The position numbers and the translations under genes are program-made. A stretch of DNA of 64,000 nucleotides, taken from the NCBI GenBank assembly GCA_030765605.1, contig JAVCCG010000038.1, forward strand, positions 13,151 through 77,150, in the 5' to 3' direction. The stretch comes from Candidatus Alcyoniella australis (lineage in GTDB: Bacteria > Lernaellota > Lernaellaia > JAVCCG01 > Alcyoniellaceae). How positions within the stretch are numbered: position 1 is the stretch's first letter; the number at the start of each line of letters is the position of its first letter. Shown piece after piece: positions 17,144-25,707 of this stretch. The notes below the pieces were generated by a model that saw only the letters and a list, made by a program, of their open reading frames with translations, did not search any database and had not been told where the DNA came from.

Positions 17144-18917
17144 AGAGCTGCTTTTCCTTGTACAGGTCCGGGTGATGTTCGCGCAGGTGCCCGTGCACCA
17201 GCGCGCGCACCTCGGCGGCCGTGTGGCACTGCAGGGCGCTTTGGGCCATCTGCTGGGACGCTGCGTAGTCGGTGCCCAGCAGGATGCTCTTGACCCGTAG
17301 GAAGCTGGAGGAGTTCATCGACAGCTCGTCCATCTCCAGGCCCAGCAGCAGCGGCAGGTAGATCGGCTCGCCGGCCATCTCGCCGCAGATCGCGATTTCG
17401 ATCCCGGCGTTGTGGGCCGAGCGCACTAACAGGTGCAGGGTGCGGATGATCGCCGGATGCAGCGGATCGAACAGATAGTTGACGTGTTCGTTGACGCGGT
17501 CCACGGCCAGCGAGTACTGGATCAGGTCGTTGGTGCCCACGCTGAAGAAGTCGACCTCGCGGGCCAGCACGTCGGACATGATCGCCGCCGACGGGACCTC
17601 GATCATCGCGCCCAGCGGGACCTGTTTGCGGTATTCCACGCCCTCGTCGTCCAGCTCCTGCTGTACCTGCTTGAGCAGCGCCTTGGCCGATCGTAGTTCG
17701 TCGACGCCGCTGATCATTGGGAACATGATTCGCAGCTCGCCGTGGACCGAGGCGCGCAAGAGAGCGCGAAGCTGGACGCGGAAGATATCTTGTCGGCTGA
17801 GGCAGAAGCGGATCGCGCGCAGTCCCATCGCCGGGTTGGCCTCGCGTGGATGGGCGATGTTGGTCAGCAATTTATCCGTGCCCACGTCCAGGGTGCGGAT
17901 CGTCACCGGGTCGGGCGCCGTGCGCTTGAGCACCTCGGAGTAGAACTCGTAGTGCGCCTGCTCGTCGGGCAGGTCGCGGTGCAGCATCAGCAGGTACTCC
18001 GAGCGGAACAGCCCCACCGAGCGCGCGCCGTGACGGTGCATCGCCGGGATTTCGTCCGGGAACTCGATGTTGGCCGAGAGCCTCAGCGGTCGGCCGTCGC
18101 GGGTCTGGTTCGGCCGATCAACGATCGCCAGCAGCTGCTCCTCCTCGAGCTGGTAGGCGCGCTTGCGGTTGACGTAACTCTCGACGGTCGAGAGCTCGGG
18201 GTTGAGGATCGCCAGCCCGGCCAGGCCGTCGAGGATGATCTCGCCGCCCTGGTTCGCCTCCTGGCTGATCTTCTCCAGGCCGACCACCAGCGGGATCTCC
18301 AGCGCGCGGGCGAGGATCGTGGTGTGGCTCGCCTGGCCGCCGATGTCCAGGGCAATCCCCTTGATCTTGCTACGGTCGATGTGCGCCATGTCGGCCGGGC
18401 TCAGGTCGTGAGCCACGACCACGACCTCCTCGTGGATCTCGTCGAGTCGCTCGCGCTTGACGCCCATCAGGTTGCTGATCACCCGACGTTGGACGTGGTC
18501 CAGGTCGCTCTTGCGCTCGCGCAGATACTCGTCCTCGATGGTGTCGAAGATCCGGCGCAGCCGACCGAAGACCTTATCCACGGCCCACTCGGCGTTGATC
18601 CGTTCGGTGCGGATCGTGTCGACGATGTCGGAGATCACCACTTTGTCGGCCAGGATCGCCATGTGCGATTCGATGATGTAGATGTGCTCCGAGCCCTCGA
18701 TGGTGTCCATCCGCTCTTTGACTTCGGTCAGCTGGGACTTGCCCTGCAGCACGGCCTCGCGCAGCCGTTCGACCTCGCGCGAGGCGGTGGAGGGCTCGAT
18801 CATCCGCCGCGGGATCTGCGGCTGGCTGCGGTCGACCAGCCTCACGTGGCCTACGACGATGCCCGGCGAGCCTTTGATCCCGCGCAACACGACCTGTCCT
18901 GGGGCCGAGGTCATCAT
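17142..18917 (-). CDS. ptsI: PTS enzyme I (phosphoenolpyruvate-protein phosphotransferase)
   Basis: 591 residues, standard length. The phosphorylated histidine is H198 in GGQASHTTILAR; the PEP-binding half has GARSVGLFRSEYLL, FPMISG, SVGTNDLIQYSLAVDR and the C-terminal ICGEMAGEP cysteine motif. It autophosphorylates from PEP and passes phosphate to HPr. Start and stop overlap HPr by four bases; the next ATG follows immediately and is an equally good start. No EIIB/EIIC permease lies nearby, which suggests signalling rather than sugar uptake. Confidence 0.95.
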   Translation of the reverse strand: MMTSAPGQVVLRGIKGSPGIVVGHVRLVDRSQPQIPRRMIEPSTASREVERLREAVLQGKSQLTEVKERMDTIEGSEHIYIIESHMAILADKVVISDIVDTIRTERINAEWAVDKVFGRLRRIFDTIEDEYLRERKSDLDHVQRRVISNLMGVKRERLDEIHEEVVVVAHDLSPADMAHIDRSKIKGIALDIGGQASHTTILARALEIPLVVGLEKISQEANQGGEIILDGLAGLAILNPELSTVESYVNRKRAYQLEEEQLLAIVDRPNQTRDGRPLRLSANIEFPDEIPAMHRHGARSVGLFRSEYLLMLHRDLPDEQAHYEFYSEVLKRTAPDPVTIRTLDVGTDKLLTNIAHPREANPAMGLRAIRFCLSRQDIFRVQLRALLRASVHGELRIMFPMISGVDELRSAKALLKQVQQELDDEGVEYRKQVPLGAMIEVPSAAIMSDVLAREVDFFSVGTNDLIQYSLAVDRVNEHVNYLFDPLHPAIIRTLHLLVRSAHNAGIEIAICGEMAGEPIYLPLLLGLEMDELSMNSSSFLRVKSILLGTDYAASQQMAQSALQCHTAAEVRALVHGHLREHHPDLYKEKQL

Positions 18918-19183
18918 TCCTCTCCGAACTTGTCGGCGAACAGCTTGCTGATTTGATCGACGGCCGTGGCCGCGTCGGGGCCCAGCGCCGTCAGCTCGAC
19001 CTGGGAGCCCTTGGGCGCGGCGAGGGTGGCGATGCTCATGATGCTCTTGGCGTTGACCTTGCGACCGTCGCGCTGCATGTGGATCTGCGACTCGAACCGG
19101 TTGGCCATGTTGACGATCTTGCTGCTGGCGCGCAGGTGCAGGCCCAGCTTGTTGCGAACCAATAAAGTCGTGCGGCGCTCCAT
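18914..19183 (-). CDS. ptsH: HPr-family phosphocarrier protein
   Basis: 89 residues. The EI-dependent site is H16 in LGLHLRASSKIV; the usual Pro two residues after the Arg region (HARP) is Ala here. The HprK-dependent serine is S47 in NAKSIMSI. It relays phosphate from enzyme I to the EIIA proteins encoded upstream and can be switched by HPr kinase, whose gene is in the same operon. One base separates it from the EIIA stop. Confidence 0.93.
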   Translation of the reverse strand: MERRTTLLVRNKLGLHLRASSKIVNMANRFESQIHMQRDGRKVNAKSIMSIATLAAPKGSQVELTALGPDAATAVDQISKLFADKFGEE

Positions 19184-19184
19184 G

Positions 19185-19586
19185 CTAAGGATTGAGCAGC
19201 GCGCTGGCGAGCATGATGTTCTCGCGGCCGGCGTGCTGTACTCGCGAGGCCAGCTCGCCCAGCGGATACTGGCCGCGTTCCTCGATCACCTTGAGCAGCA
19301 TCGGTAGGTTGATTCCGGTCACCACCTCGACCTTGCCCGGATCCAGGTAGCTCAGCGCCACGTTGGCCGGGGTGCCGCCGAACATGTCGGTCATGATCAG
19401 CACACCCTTGGGCGACGCGGCCCGGCGTAGGGTCTCCTCCAGGCGCGGCCCGATTACGTCTGCCGGATCGGTGCCGTCCACGTCGAGTGACACCGGCGGC
19501 GAATCGATCTGGCCCAATATCATGCGTGCGGTGTTGATCAACGTCTCGGCGAGCCCACCGTGCGCGATCACGATCACCCCGACCAT
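19185..19586 (-). CDS. Mannose-family PTS EIIA protein
   Basis: 133 residues matching the EIIA-Man fold: phosphorylated H9 in VIVIAHGGLAE and the TDMFGGTPANVAL motif. No fused IIB domain and no IIC/IID permease nearby, so it probably acts as a phosphorylation-dependent regulator. Its place between rapZ and ptsH is the arrangement seen in many deltaproteobacteria. Confidence 0.9.
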   Translation of the reverse strand: MVGVIVIAHGGLAETLINTARMILGQIDSPPVSLDVDGTDPADVIGPRLEETLRRAASPKGVLIMTDMFGGTPANVALSYLDPGKVEVVTGINLPMLLKVIEERGQYPLGELASRVQHAGRENIMLASALLNP

Positions 19587-19608
19587 TTGGTTCCTTTCTC
19601 CCGAGAAT

Positions 19609-20469
19609 CTAGCGCTGCAGGTCTCGGTGTTTGATTCTGATCTCGTGGCCCGCGGACTTCAGACGGCGGGCGATCTCTTCGGTCAACGCCACCGAGCGGT
19701 GTTGTCCGCCGGTGCAGCCGATGGCCAGCGTGAGGTAGCTCTTGCCCTCATACAGGTAGTGCGGCAGCAGAAACAGCATCAGTTGTTCGACGCGCTCGAT
19801 GAACTCGACGGTGGGTCCGGCCTCGAGCACCCAGCGGCTGACCGCCTCGTCCTTGCCGGTCAGCGGTCGCAAGGCATGCACGTAAAACGGATTGGGGATG
19901 AAGCGCACGTCGAACACCAGGTCGGCCTCGGAGGGCAGGCCCAGTTTGTAGCCGAAGCTCATCACCTTGACGTGCAGCCGCCGTTCGTAGCCCACCGAGG
20001 CGAAAGCCTGCCCCACGGCCTCGCGCAGCTCGGTCACGGACATCCCGCTGGTGTCCAGCTGCACATCGGCCAGCTCGGGCAGGTTGGCCAACGCTTCGCG
20101 CTCGCGCAAAATTCCCTCGGCCACGTCGCCGCCCTTGGACATCGGATGCATGCGGCGGGTCTCGGAGAAGCGTCGAATAAGAACCTCGTCCTCGCAGTCC
20201 AGGAACAGCACTTTGACCGCGACGCCGCCTTGCTTGAGCCCTTGCAGCACCTCGGGCAGCATCAGCGGTACGTCCGGGTCGCGCGTGTCCAGCACCAGGC
20301 CCACGCGGTTGATCTCGTGCCCGCCCGCGGCCCACTCGCACAGCGTGCTGAGCATCCGCACCGGGATGTTGTCCACGCAGTACAGGCCGGCGTCCTCCAG
20401 AGCGTGGATCGCCACGGTCTTGCCCGAGCCCGAGAGCCCGGTGACTATCGCCAGGCTGAGGTCGGTCAC
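19609..20469 (-). CDS. rapZ: RapZ/YvcJ-family nucleotide-binding protein
   Basis: 286 residues from GTG 20469, which overlaps the hprK stop (GTGA). Walker A is G11-LSGSGKT; a Walker B-like VLFLDC and the conserved RRMHP, GCTGGQHRS and C-terminal basic segment are present. In E. coli RapZ is an RNA adaptor for GlmZ decay controlling glucosamine-6-phosphate synthesis; in other lineages the role is less clear. The longer upstream reading frame is an artefact of overlap with hprK. Confidence 0.92.
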   Translation of the reverse strand: MTDLSLAIVTGLSGSGKTVAIHALEDAGLYCVDNIPVRMLSTLCEWAAGGHEINRVGLVLDTRDPDVPLMLPEVLQGLKQGGVAVKVLFLDCEDEVLIRRFSETRRMHPMSKGGDVAEGILREREALANLPELADVQLDTSGMSVTELREAVGQAFASVGYERRLHVKVMSFGYKLGLPSEADLVFDVRFIPNPFYVHALRPLTGKDEAVSRWVLEAGPTVEFIERVEQLMLFLLPHYLYEGKSYLTLAIGCTGGQHRSVALTEEIARRLKSAGHEIRIKHRDLQR

Positions 20470-21458
20470 TCCGGTTCCTCGTCGAGAGGGGCGTTGTTGT
20501 GCGGATCTGCGATCTGGTCCAGCAATCGACTCTGGAACTCGCGGGCCGCGTGATAGCCCTCGAGCTTGAGCAGAAAGTCGCGGGCCGCGACCTCGACGAT
20601 CGCCGTGAGGTTGCGGCCGGGACGCACCGGCAGCACGATGTGCGGCAGCTCGGTCTCCATGATGCGGATCTGGTCCTGCTCCAGGCCGATGCGGTCGTAC
20701 TCCACGCTCTCGTCCCACTCGACGAAGGTGATCACCAGCTGGATTTTCTTGCGGTCGCGCACCGCCGAGACGCCGAACAGCTCCTTGATGTTGAGCACGC
20801 CCAGGCCGCGCACCTCCATGTGGTAGCGTGTGATCTCCGGGCTCTGCCCGTAGATGCTCGCCGGCGGGAGCAGCGAGACCTCGACCAGATCGTCGGCCAC
20901 CAGCCGGTGCCCCTTGAGGATCAGGTCTAGTCCGCATTCGGATTTGCCGACCCCCGAATCGCCCATCAGTAGGATTCCCACGCCGAAGACGTCGAGCAGC
21001 ACGCCGTGCAGCGAGTCGCGCGTGGCGAAATGCGCGGTGAGCACCCGGGTGAGAATCGCAATCGCGTCCGGCGTCAGCAGCTCTGTGAGCAGCAGCGGCA
21101 CGCCGGCGTTCTCGCAGGCCTCGACCATCATCGGCGGGACTTCCATGCCGCGGGCGACGATGCAGCAGGCGATGTCCGCCGCGTCAAAGAAACGGCGCAT
21201 GCTCTCGCGCTGTTGCTCGAGGTCCAGGCTGCGCAAATAGCTGATCTCGGTCTTGCCGAAGACTTGGATGCGGTGGGGAATCAGGTAGTCGGTGTACCCG
21301 GCCAGCGCCAGCCCCGGTTTCTGCACGTAGCGAACGCGGATCTCGTTGGACAGTCCGCTGCGACCGGCCAGCAGACGCATTTTCAGCGGGAAATCCCGCT
21401 GGCTCATGATCTGCTCGACGGTCATCCCGCTGCCGCGCTGGACAAGGGTCTCGACCAT
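20466..21458 (-). CDS. hprK: HPr kinase/phosphorylase
   Basis: 330 residues. The C-terminal kinase domain has the catalytic H151 in HGVLLDVFGVGILLMG, Walker A G166-DSGVGKS, and the family signature EVRGLGVLNIKELFG. It phosphorylates HPr on S47 and removes the phosphate. ATG 21458 is preceded by GGAGGA about 11 bases away; ATG 21425 (MTVEQIMSQ) is an alternative start. RapZ is coupled downstream. Confidence 0.93.
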   Translation of the reverse strand: MVETLVQRGSGMTVEQIMSQRDFPLKMRLLAGRSGLSNEIRVRYVQKPGLALAGYTDYLIPHRIQVFGKTEISYLRSLDLEQQRESMRRFFDAADIACCIVARGMEVPPMMVEACENAGVPLLLTELLTPDAIAILTRVLTAHFATRDSLHGVLLDVFGVGILLMGDSGVGKSECGLDLILKGHRLVADDLVEVSLLPPASIYGQSPEITRYHMEVRGLGVLNIKELFGVSAVRDRKKIQLVITFVEWDESVEYDRIGLEQDQIRIMETELPHIVLPVRPGRNLTAIVEVAARDFLLKLEGYHAAREFQSRLLDQIADPHNNAPLDEEPE

Positions 21459-21465
21459 TGTCGAA

Positions 21466-21918
21466 TTAGTCCTCCGAAGTCAGGATGCGATAGATCTCGT
21501 CCGCGTCCGCCGTTTCCATCAACGCCTGCCTGGTTTCGGCCCGCTTGAGCATCCGGCTGACCTTGGCCAGCGCCTTGAGATGCAATCCGGCCGAGTTGTC
21601 CGGCGCCATCAGCAACAGGAACAGGTGCGATTTCTTGTCGTCGATGGCGTCGAAGTCCACGCCTGTTTTCGAGCGGCCGAACGCAGCGATCACCTGATTG
21701 CCGCCGCGCACCTTGCCGTGGGGGATGGCGACGCCGTCCCCCACGCCGGTGCTGCCCAGCCGTTCGCGTTCCATCAAGATCGTCAGGTACTCCTCGCGGT
21801 TGATCGACCGATGGGCTTGGGCCACCAGCTGGATCAGCTCTTTGAGCACCTCTACTTTGCCCCGGGCGTTCAAGTCGGCGCAGACCGACTCGGCCGCAAG
21901 AATTTCAGCGATTTTCAT
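21466..21918 (-). CDS. ptsN: PTS EIIA-Ntr (PtsN)
   Basis: 150 residues of the fructose/nitrogen EIIA fold with phosphorylated H67 in GVAIPHGK. PtsN is the output of the nitrogen PTS, usually affecting potassium transport, envelope stress or nitrogen control rather than sugar uptake. Conserved rpoN-hpf-ptsN order is intact here. Confidence 0.93.
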   Translation of the reverse strand: MKIAEILAAESVCADLNARGKVEVLKELIQLVAQAHRSINREEYLTILMERERLGSTGVGDGVAIPHGKVRGGNQVIAAFGRSKTGVDFDAIDDKKSHLFLLLMAPDNSAGLHLKALAKVSRMLKRAETRQALMETADADEIYRILTSED

Positions 21919-21938
21919 CTCTGTTTCTAGGTCTTCCG

Positions 21939-22271
21939 CTATTCTTTCCCAAGGGACTGTTGCGCGGCGTTCCGCGCATGGACAGCCTTGCTCTTGCCCT
22001 TGGTCTTGTGTTTCTTGATCTGGCGCTCGAGCTTGTCCGCTACCAGGTCAATGGATGAATACATGTTGTCACTGGATTCGGTCCCGTTGAACACTGTTCC
22101 ATCTGCCCGGAGGTTGATCTCGGCGATGTGCCGAAATTTTTCGACCGTGAGCACTACTTCGGCCTGCAGCGGCTCCTCAAGGTATTTCTTGGCCTTGCCG
22201 AACTTGGTCTCGGCGTACTCCTTGAGTGCATCTGTGGGCTCGGTATGACGGAAAGTTACGGAAATCCTCAT
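21939..22271 (-). CDS. hpf: Ribosome hibernation-promoting factor (short form)
   Basis: 110 residues, the S30AE/YfiA fold: MRISVTFRHTEPTDALKEYAETKF, basic KHKTKGKSK tail. It binds the 30S decoding centre in stationary phase. The long-form C-terminal dimerisation domain is absent. AGGAGGA precedes the ATG. Confidence 0.92.
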   Translation of the reverse strand: MRISVTFRHTEPTDALKEYAETKFGKAKKYLEEPLQAEVVLTVEKFRHIAEINLRADGTVFNGTESSDNMYSSIDLVADKLERQIKKHKTKGKSKAVHARNAAQQSLGKE

Positions 22272-22298
22272 CTAGAGTCCTCCTGGAAAAAGGGAGTA

Positions 22299-23723
22299 TT
22301 AAAGGATTTTACGACGCTTGGTCGACGAGAGAATGCCGAGCACCTCTCTATATTTGGTCACCGTGCGCCGCGCTATAATGATATCCTCCGACTTAAGGAT
22401 TCGTACTATCTCCTGGTCCGAAAACGGCTTTTTTTGCCGTTCGGAGCTGACGATCTGCTTGATTCTGTTCTTCACGCTCTCCGAGGCCACTGCCTCACCG
22501 TTGCCCGACGAAATTCCGGAGTTGAAGAAGTATTTCAGCTCGTAGATCCCCTGGGGCGTGTGCACGTATTTGTTGGTGGTTACGCGGCTGATCGTCGACT
22601 CGTGCATTGAGATGTCCTCGGCCACGTCGCGCAGGATCAACGGCCTGAGGTGCGCCACGCCGCGCTCGAAGAACTCGTGCTGGAACTTGACGATGCTCTG
22701 GGTGACCTTGTAGATCGTGCGTTGCCGCTGGTGGATGCTGCGGATCAGCCACATCGCCGAGCGCAGCTTGTCCTGGATGTACTCGCGCTCCTTGGGCGAG
22801 GCGCTGGCGCGGTCGGAGAGAATTTGCCGGTAGTAGTTCGAGACCCGCAGCTTGGGCAGACCGTCGTCGTTGAGCACGATCACGAACTCGCCGCTGATCT
22901 TGTAGACGTAGATGTCCGGAGTGATGTACTGGGTGTTGGAACTGCCGAACGGCCGGCCGGGCTTGGGTTCGAGCATCGAGATCTGCTTGAGCGCTCCGGC
23001 GATCTGATCGTTATTGACCTTCAATGCCTGGGTTATCGCCTTGTAATTGCGTTTTTCCAGGTCCGGCAGGTGTCGGTCGACCAGCTTGGCGGCCAATGAG
23101 TCGCCTTGGCCCGAGGCCTGGAGCTGGATCAGCAGGCATTCGCGCAGGTCGCGCGCGCCCACGCCGATGGGGTCCATGTTGTGGATCCGGGCCAGGGCGC
23201 TTTCGAGCAGGTCCAGGGCCACGTTGTTGGCCGCCGCGACCTCGGCCAGATCGGCCTTGAGGTAGCCGTCGTCGTCGATGTAGCCCACGAGCAGGCCGCA
23301 GGCCAGCTCCTGCTCGTGATCGATGCGGTTCATCTTGATTTGCCACAGCAGGTGGTCGGTCAGCGATTCGGGCCTGGTGAGTACCGACTCGACCTCGGAG
23401 CGCTCCTCGTCCTCGAATCCGCCGCGGTAGTTGTTGACCGACGTGCGTTCCAGATAGGTCGCCCAGTCGATGTTTTCCGGCACATTGGGCAGCTCGGCCG
23501 GCTCGACGCTCATCGGCTCGACGCTCTGCTCGGGGTTGGTTTCTGCCGGCGGTTCCTCGCCCGGTTCCGGGGTCTCGAGCACCGGGTTCTCGTTGATCTC
23601 CTGCTGCACCAGCTCGACCAGCTCCAGCCGCGAGAGCTGCAACAACTTGATCGCCTGCTGTAATTGCGGCGTCATTATAAGTTGTTGAGATAACTTGAGA
23701 CTTTGTCTTAGCTCGAGGGCCAT
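22299..23723 (-). CDS. rpoN: RNA polymerase sigma-54 factor
   Basis: 474 residues with the three sigma-54 parts: N-terminal Q-rich activator region (LRQSLKLSQQLIMTPQLQQAIKLLQLS), core-binding middle, HTH region (HESTISRVTTNKYVHTP) and the RpoN box ARRTVTKYRE at 451-460 that contacts the -24 element. Regulates promoters of the GG-N10-GC type; one candidate lies in this window at 27357-27370. Confidence 0.97.
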   Translation of the reverse strand: MALELRQSLKLSQQLIMTPQLQQAIKLLQLSRLELVELVQQEINENPVLETPEPGEEPPAETNPEQSVEPMSVEPAELPNVPENIDWATYLERTSVNNYRGGFEDEERSEVESVLTRPESLTDHLLWQIKMNRIDHEQELACGLLVGYIDDDGYLKADLAEVAAANNVALDLLESALARIHNMDPIGVGARDLRECLLIQLQASGQGDSLAAKLVDRHLPDLEKRNYKAITQALKVNNDQIAGALKQISMLEPKPGRPFGSSNTQYITPDIYVYKISGEFVIVLNDDGLPKLRVSNYYRQILSDRASASPKEREYIQDKLRSAMWLIRSIHQRQRTIYKVTQSIVKFQHEFFERGVAHLRPLILRDVAEDISMHESTISRVTTNKYVHTPQGIYELKYFFNSGISSGNGEAVASESVKNRIKQIVSSERQKKPFSDQEIVRILKSEDIIIARRTVTKYREVLGILSSTKRRKIL

Positions 23724-23741
23724 TAGGGTAGTTTATCCATA

Positions 23742-24482
23742 TCAGAGCGAAAAGCGGTCGCCCAGGTAGATTTCCCGCGCTTGCTTGCTGTTTGCTATCT
23801 TTTCCGGGTTCCCGCTTTCCAACAGCTTCCCTTGATGAATTATATAAGCGCGCTCGCAGATGTTCAAGGTCTCGCGCACGTTGTGGTCGGTGATTAAAAC
23901 GCCTATTCCACGCTTCTTTAGCTGTCCGACGATGTTTTGGATATCGATCACCGCAATGGGGTCGATGCCCGCGAACGGCTCGTCGAGCAGGATAAAATCG
24001 GGGTCTGTGGCCAGGGCCCGAGTGATCTCGACCCGCCGCCGCTCGCCGCCGGACAGGCTGTAGGCCTTGTTGCGCCGTAAATGGCCGATTCCCAGGTCGT
24101 CCATCAGCTGGTCCAGCCGCTGTTCGCGCTGGGGTTTTTTCAGCGGTAGGGTCTCGAGGATCCCACGGATGTTGTCCTCCACCGTGAGTTTGCGGAATAC
24201 GCTGGGCTCCTGGGGCAGGTAGCTGATGCCCATCCGCGCCCGCCGGTACATCGGCAGCTTGGTGATATCGGCCTCGCCCAGGGTCACCGAGCCGTCGTCC
24301 GGACGATAGAGCCCGACGATCATGTAGAACGTGGTGGTCTTGCCCGCGCCATTGGGGCCCAGCAGCCCGACTACCTCTCCGGCGGTGATCTCGACGCTCA
24401 CGCCGTCCACAACCCGTCGTTCCTTAAAGACCTTAACCAGGTCGTGGGTTGCCAGGGTCGGGCGGGGTCGGCTCTGGCTCAC
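23742..24482 (-). CDS. lptB: LPS export ABC transporter ATPase LptB
   Basis: 246 residues from GTG 24482, overlapping the lptA stop (GTGA). Walker A GPNGAGKT 42-49, ABC signature LSGGERRR, Walker [14 protein letters not shown], and the H-switch [11 protein letters not shown]. Powers extraction of lipopolysaccharide from the inner membrane. The LptF/LptG permeases are not in the window. Confidence 0.95.
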   Translation of the reverse strand: MSQSRPRPTLATHDLVKVFKERRVVDGVSVEITAGEVVGLLGPNGAGKTTTFYMIVGLYRPDDGSVTLGEADITKLPMYRRARMGISYLPQEPSVFRKLTVEDNIRGILETLPLKKPQREQRLDQLMDDLGIGHLRRNKAYSLSGGERRRVEITRALATDPDFILLDEPFAGIDPIAVIDIQNIVGQLKKRGIGVLITDHNVRETLNICERAYIIHQGKLLESGNPEKIANSKQAREIYLGDRFSL

Positions 24483-25093
24483 TGTTGATCCCCCTGGGCT
24501 TCCCCGGGCTGCGAGGGCTGGTCCGCGCCGTCGTTGAACAGCGGTCCGCTGGAGCCCGGCGTGATTACCGTGGTCACCCGTTCGGTGCTGCTGCCCTGGA
24601 CCTGCACCCGTTCGGAGCCGGACCAGAAGGTGATCGTGCGGCCCCTGATGAAGTCGGTTCCCTGCCAGACCTGGGGATTGCCCTCGAGCAGCAGTTTGCC
24701 GTCGGCTTGGGTGTAGGTCGCCTGCTCGCACAGCACTCGGCGGTCGGTCTGGACCATCACCACCCGGCCTACGGCCACGACTTTCTCCAGGTCGCCCCCC
24801 TGGGCTGCGTAGCGCACGATCAGCATGTCGCTGCGCATCACCGCGTCGCCTTTGACCGCGACCACGTTGCCGATGAATTTGACGATCCGGCTTTTATTGT
24901 CGGCCTCGAGCTTGTCCGAGACGATGTTGATCGGCGTCTGGGGGTCCAGGTAGTCGAAGTACGGTTCGTCGGTCTGGGCCACGCCGGTGGGCTGAGGCAG
25001 CTCCGGGGGCACCTCGGGCGTTTCCGGCGGTGTGGGCGTGGGCTGTTGGCCCCACGTCGCTACCGGACACAACAGGCCCAGCGCCAGCAGCAC
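24479..25093 (-). CDS. lptA: Periplasmic LPS transport protein LptA
   Basis: OstA-fold beta-jellyroll protein ([39 protein letters not shown]), bridging LptC and the outer membrane. Coordinates use the first conventional start, GTG 25093 (204 residues), but this leaves a signal peptide with no positive n-region and no ribosome site. An in-frame ATC at 25138 sits six bases after GAGGAG and would give a textbook signal peptide with two arginines before the hydrophobic core; an in-frame TAG lies six codons further upstream. A proline-rich stretch (about 18-35) follows the signal. Ends by overlap with lptB. Confidence 0.88.
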   Translation of the reverse strand: MLLALGLLCPVATWGQQPTPTPPETPEVPPELPQPTGVAQTDEPYFDYLDPQTPINIVSDKLEADNKSRIVKFIGNVVAVKGDAVMRSDMLIVRYAAQGGDLEKVVAVGRVVMVQTDRRVLCEQATYTQADGKLLLEGNPQVWQGTDFIRGRTITFWSGSERVQVQGSSTERVTTVITPGSSGPLFNDGADQPSQPGEAQGDQQ

Positions 25094-25101
25094 GGTAAGC
25101 G

Positions 25102-25707
25102 CTACCAGGGCACTGCGGGAATTGACTGTGCGTCCGATTGTTCGCTCCTCTCTAGGACCAAGGCCCTCACGGCCTGTTTGAGCGTTACCTGTTGATCCTC
25201 GATCCGGACCTGCATGCCCACGGCGTGGACCGTAATGCCGTCACCAAAGAATAGCACGGGATCGTCCGTAGAGACGATTCCTTGTTCGCGGTCGTAGTGC
25301 GCCGAGGTCGTAATAAGCTGAAATCCCTCGGAGGTCGAGGCTGTAATCCCACCCGAAACGTCGATGTCCTGGGTCGCGGTGTTCATCTCGCCGCGCGCGG
25401 CGCTGAGCGTAAACTCGCGCCCCTGATCGTCGTAGAACAGCGCGACCATGGTGTCGAGCACCGCACGGTCCTCGTCTTGGAAGTACTCTGCGCGCTCGGC
25501 GTCGATTCGCCACAGCACTTGTCCGCGGTCGGACTTGGTGTAGCTGAAGTTGTCGATTTTGCCAAAGGCGTTTCCCGGCATGGTCGCCAGCACCTGCTCC
25601 ATCGCCTGCTCAATGGGTTTCTCGGGCCACAGCAGGGCGATCAGCACCCCGCCGATGATCAGCAACAGACCTACGCCCAGCAGCAGGTTGAGGGTGCGTT
25701 TGCTCAT
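25102..25707 (-). CDS. lptC: LPS export protein LptC
   Basis: 201 residues: one N-terminal transmembrane helix (LLLGVGLLLIIGGVLIALLW, about 8-27) and a periplasmic LptC beta-jellyroll (LWRIDAERAEYFQDEDRAVLDTMVALFYDDQGREFTLSAARGEMN). It receives lipopolysaccharide from the LptBFG complex and hands it to LptA. It overlaps the radical SAM gene stop by four bases and the lptA start region. Confidence 0.9.
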   Translation of the reverse strand: MSKRTLNLLLGVGLLLIIGGVLIALLWPEKPIEQAMEQVLATMPGNAFGKIDNFSYTKSDRGQVLWRIDAERAEYFQDEDRAVLDTMVALFYDDQGREFTLSAARGEMNTATQDIDVSGGITASTSEGFQLITTSAHYDREQGIVSTDDPVLFFGDGITVHAVGMQVRIEDQQVTLKQAVRALVLERSEQSDAQSIPAVPW

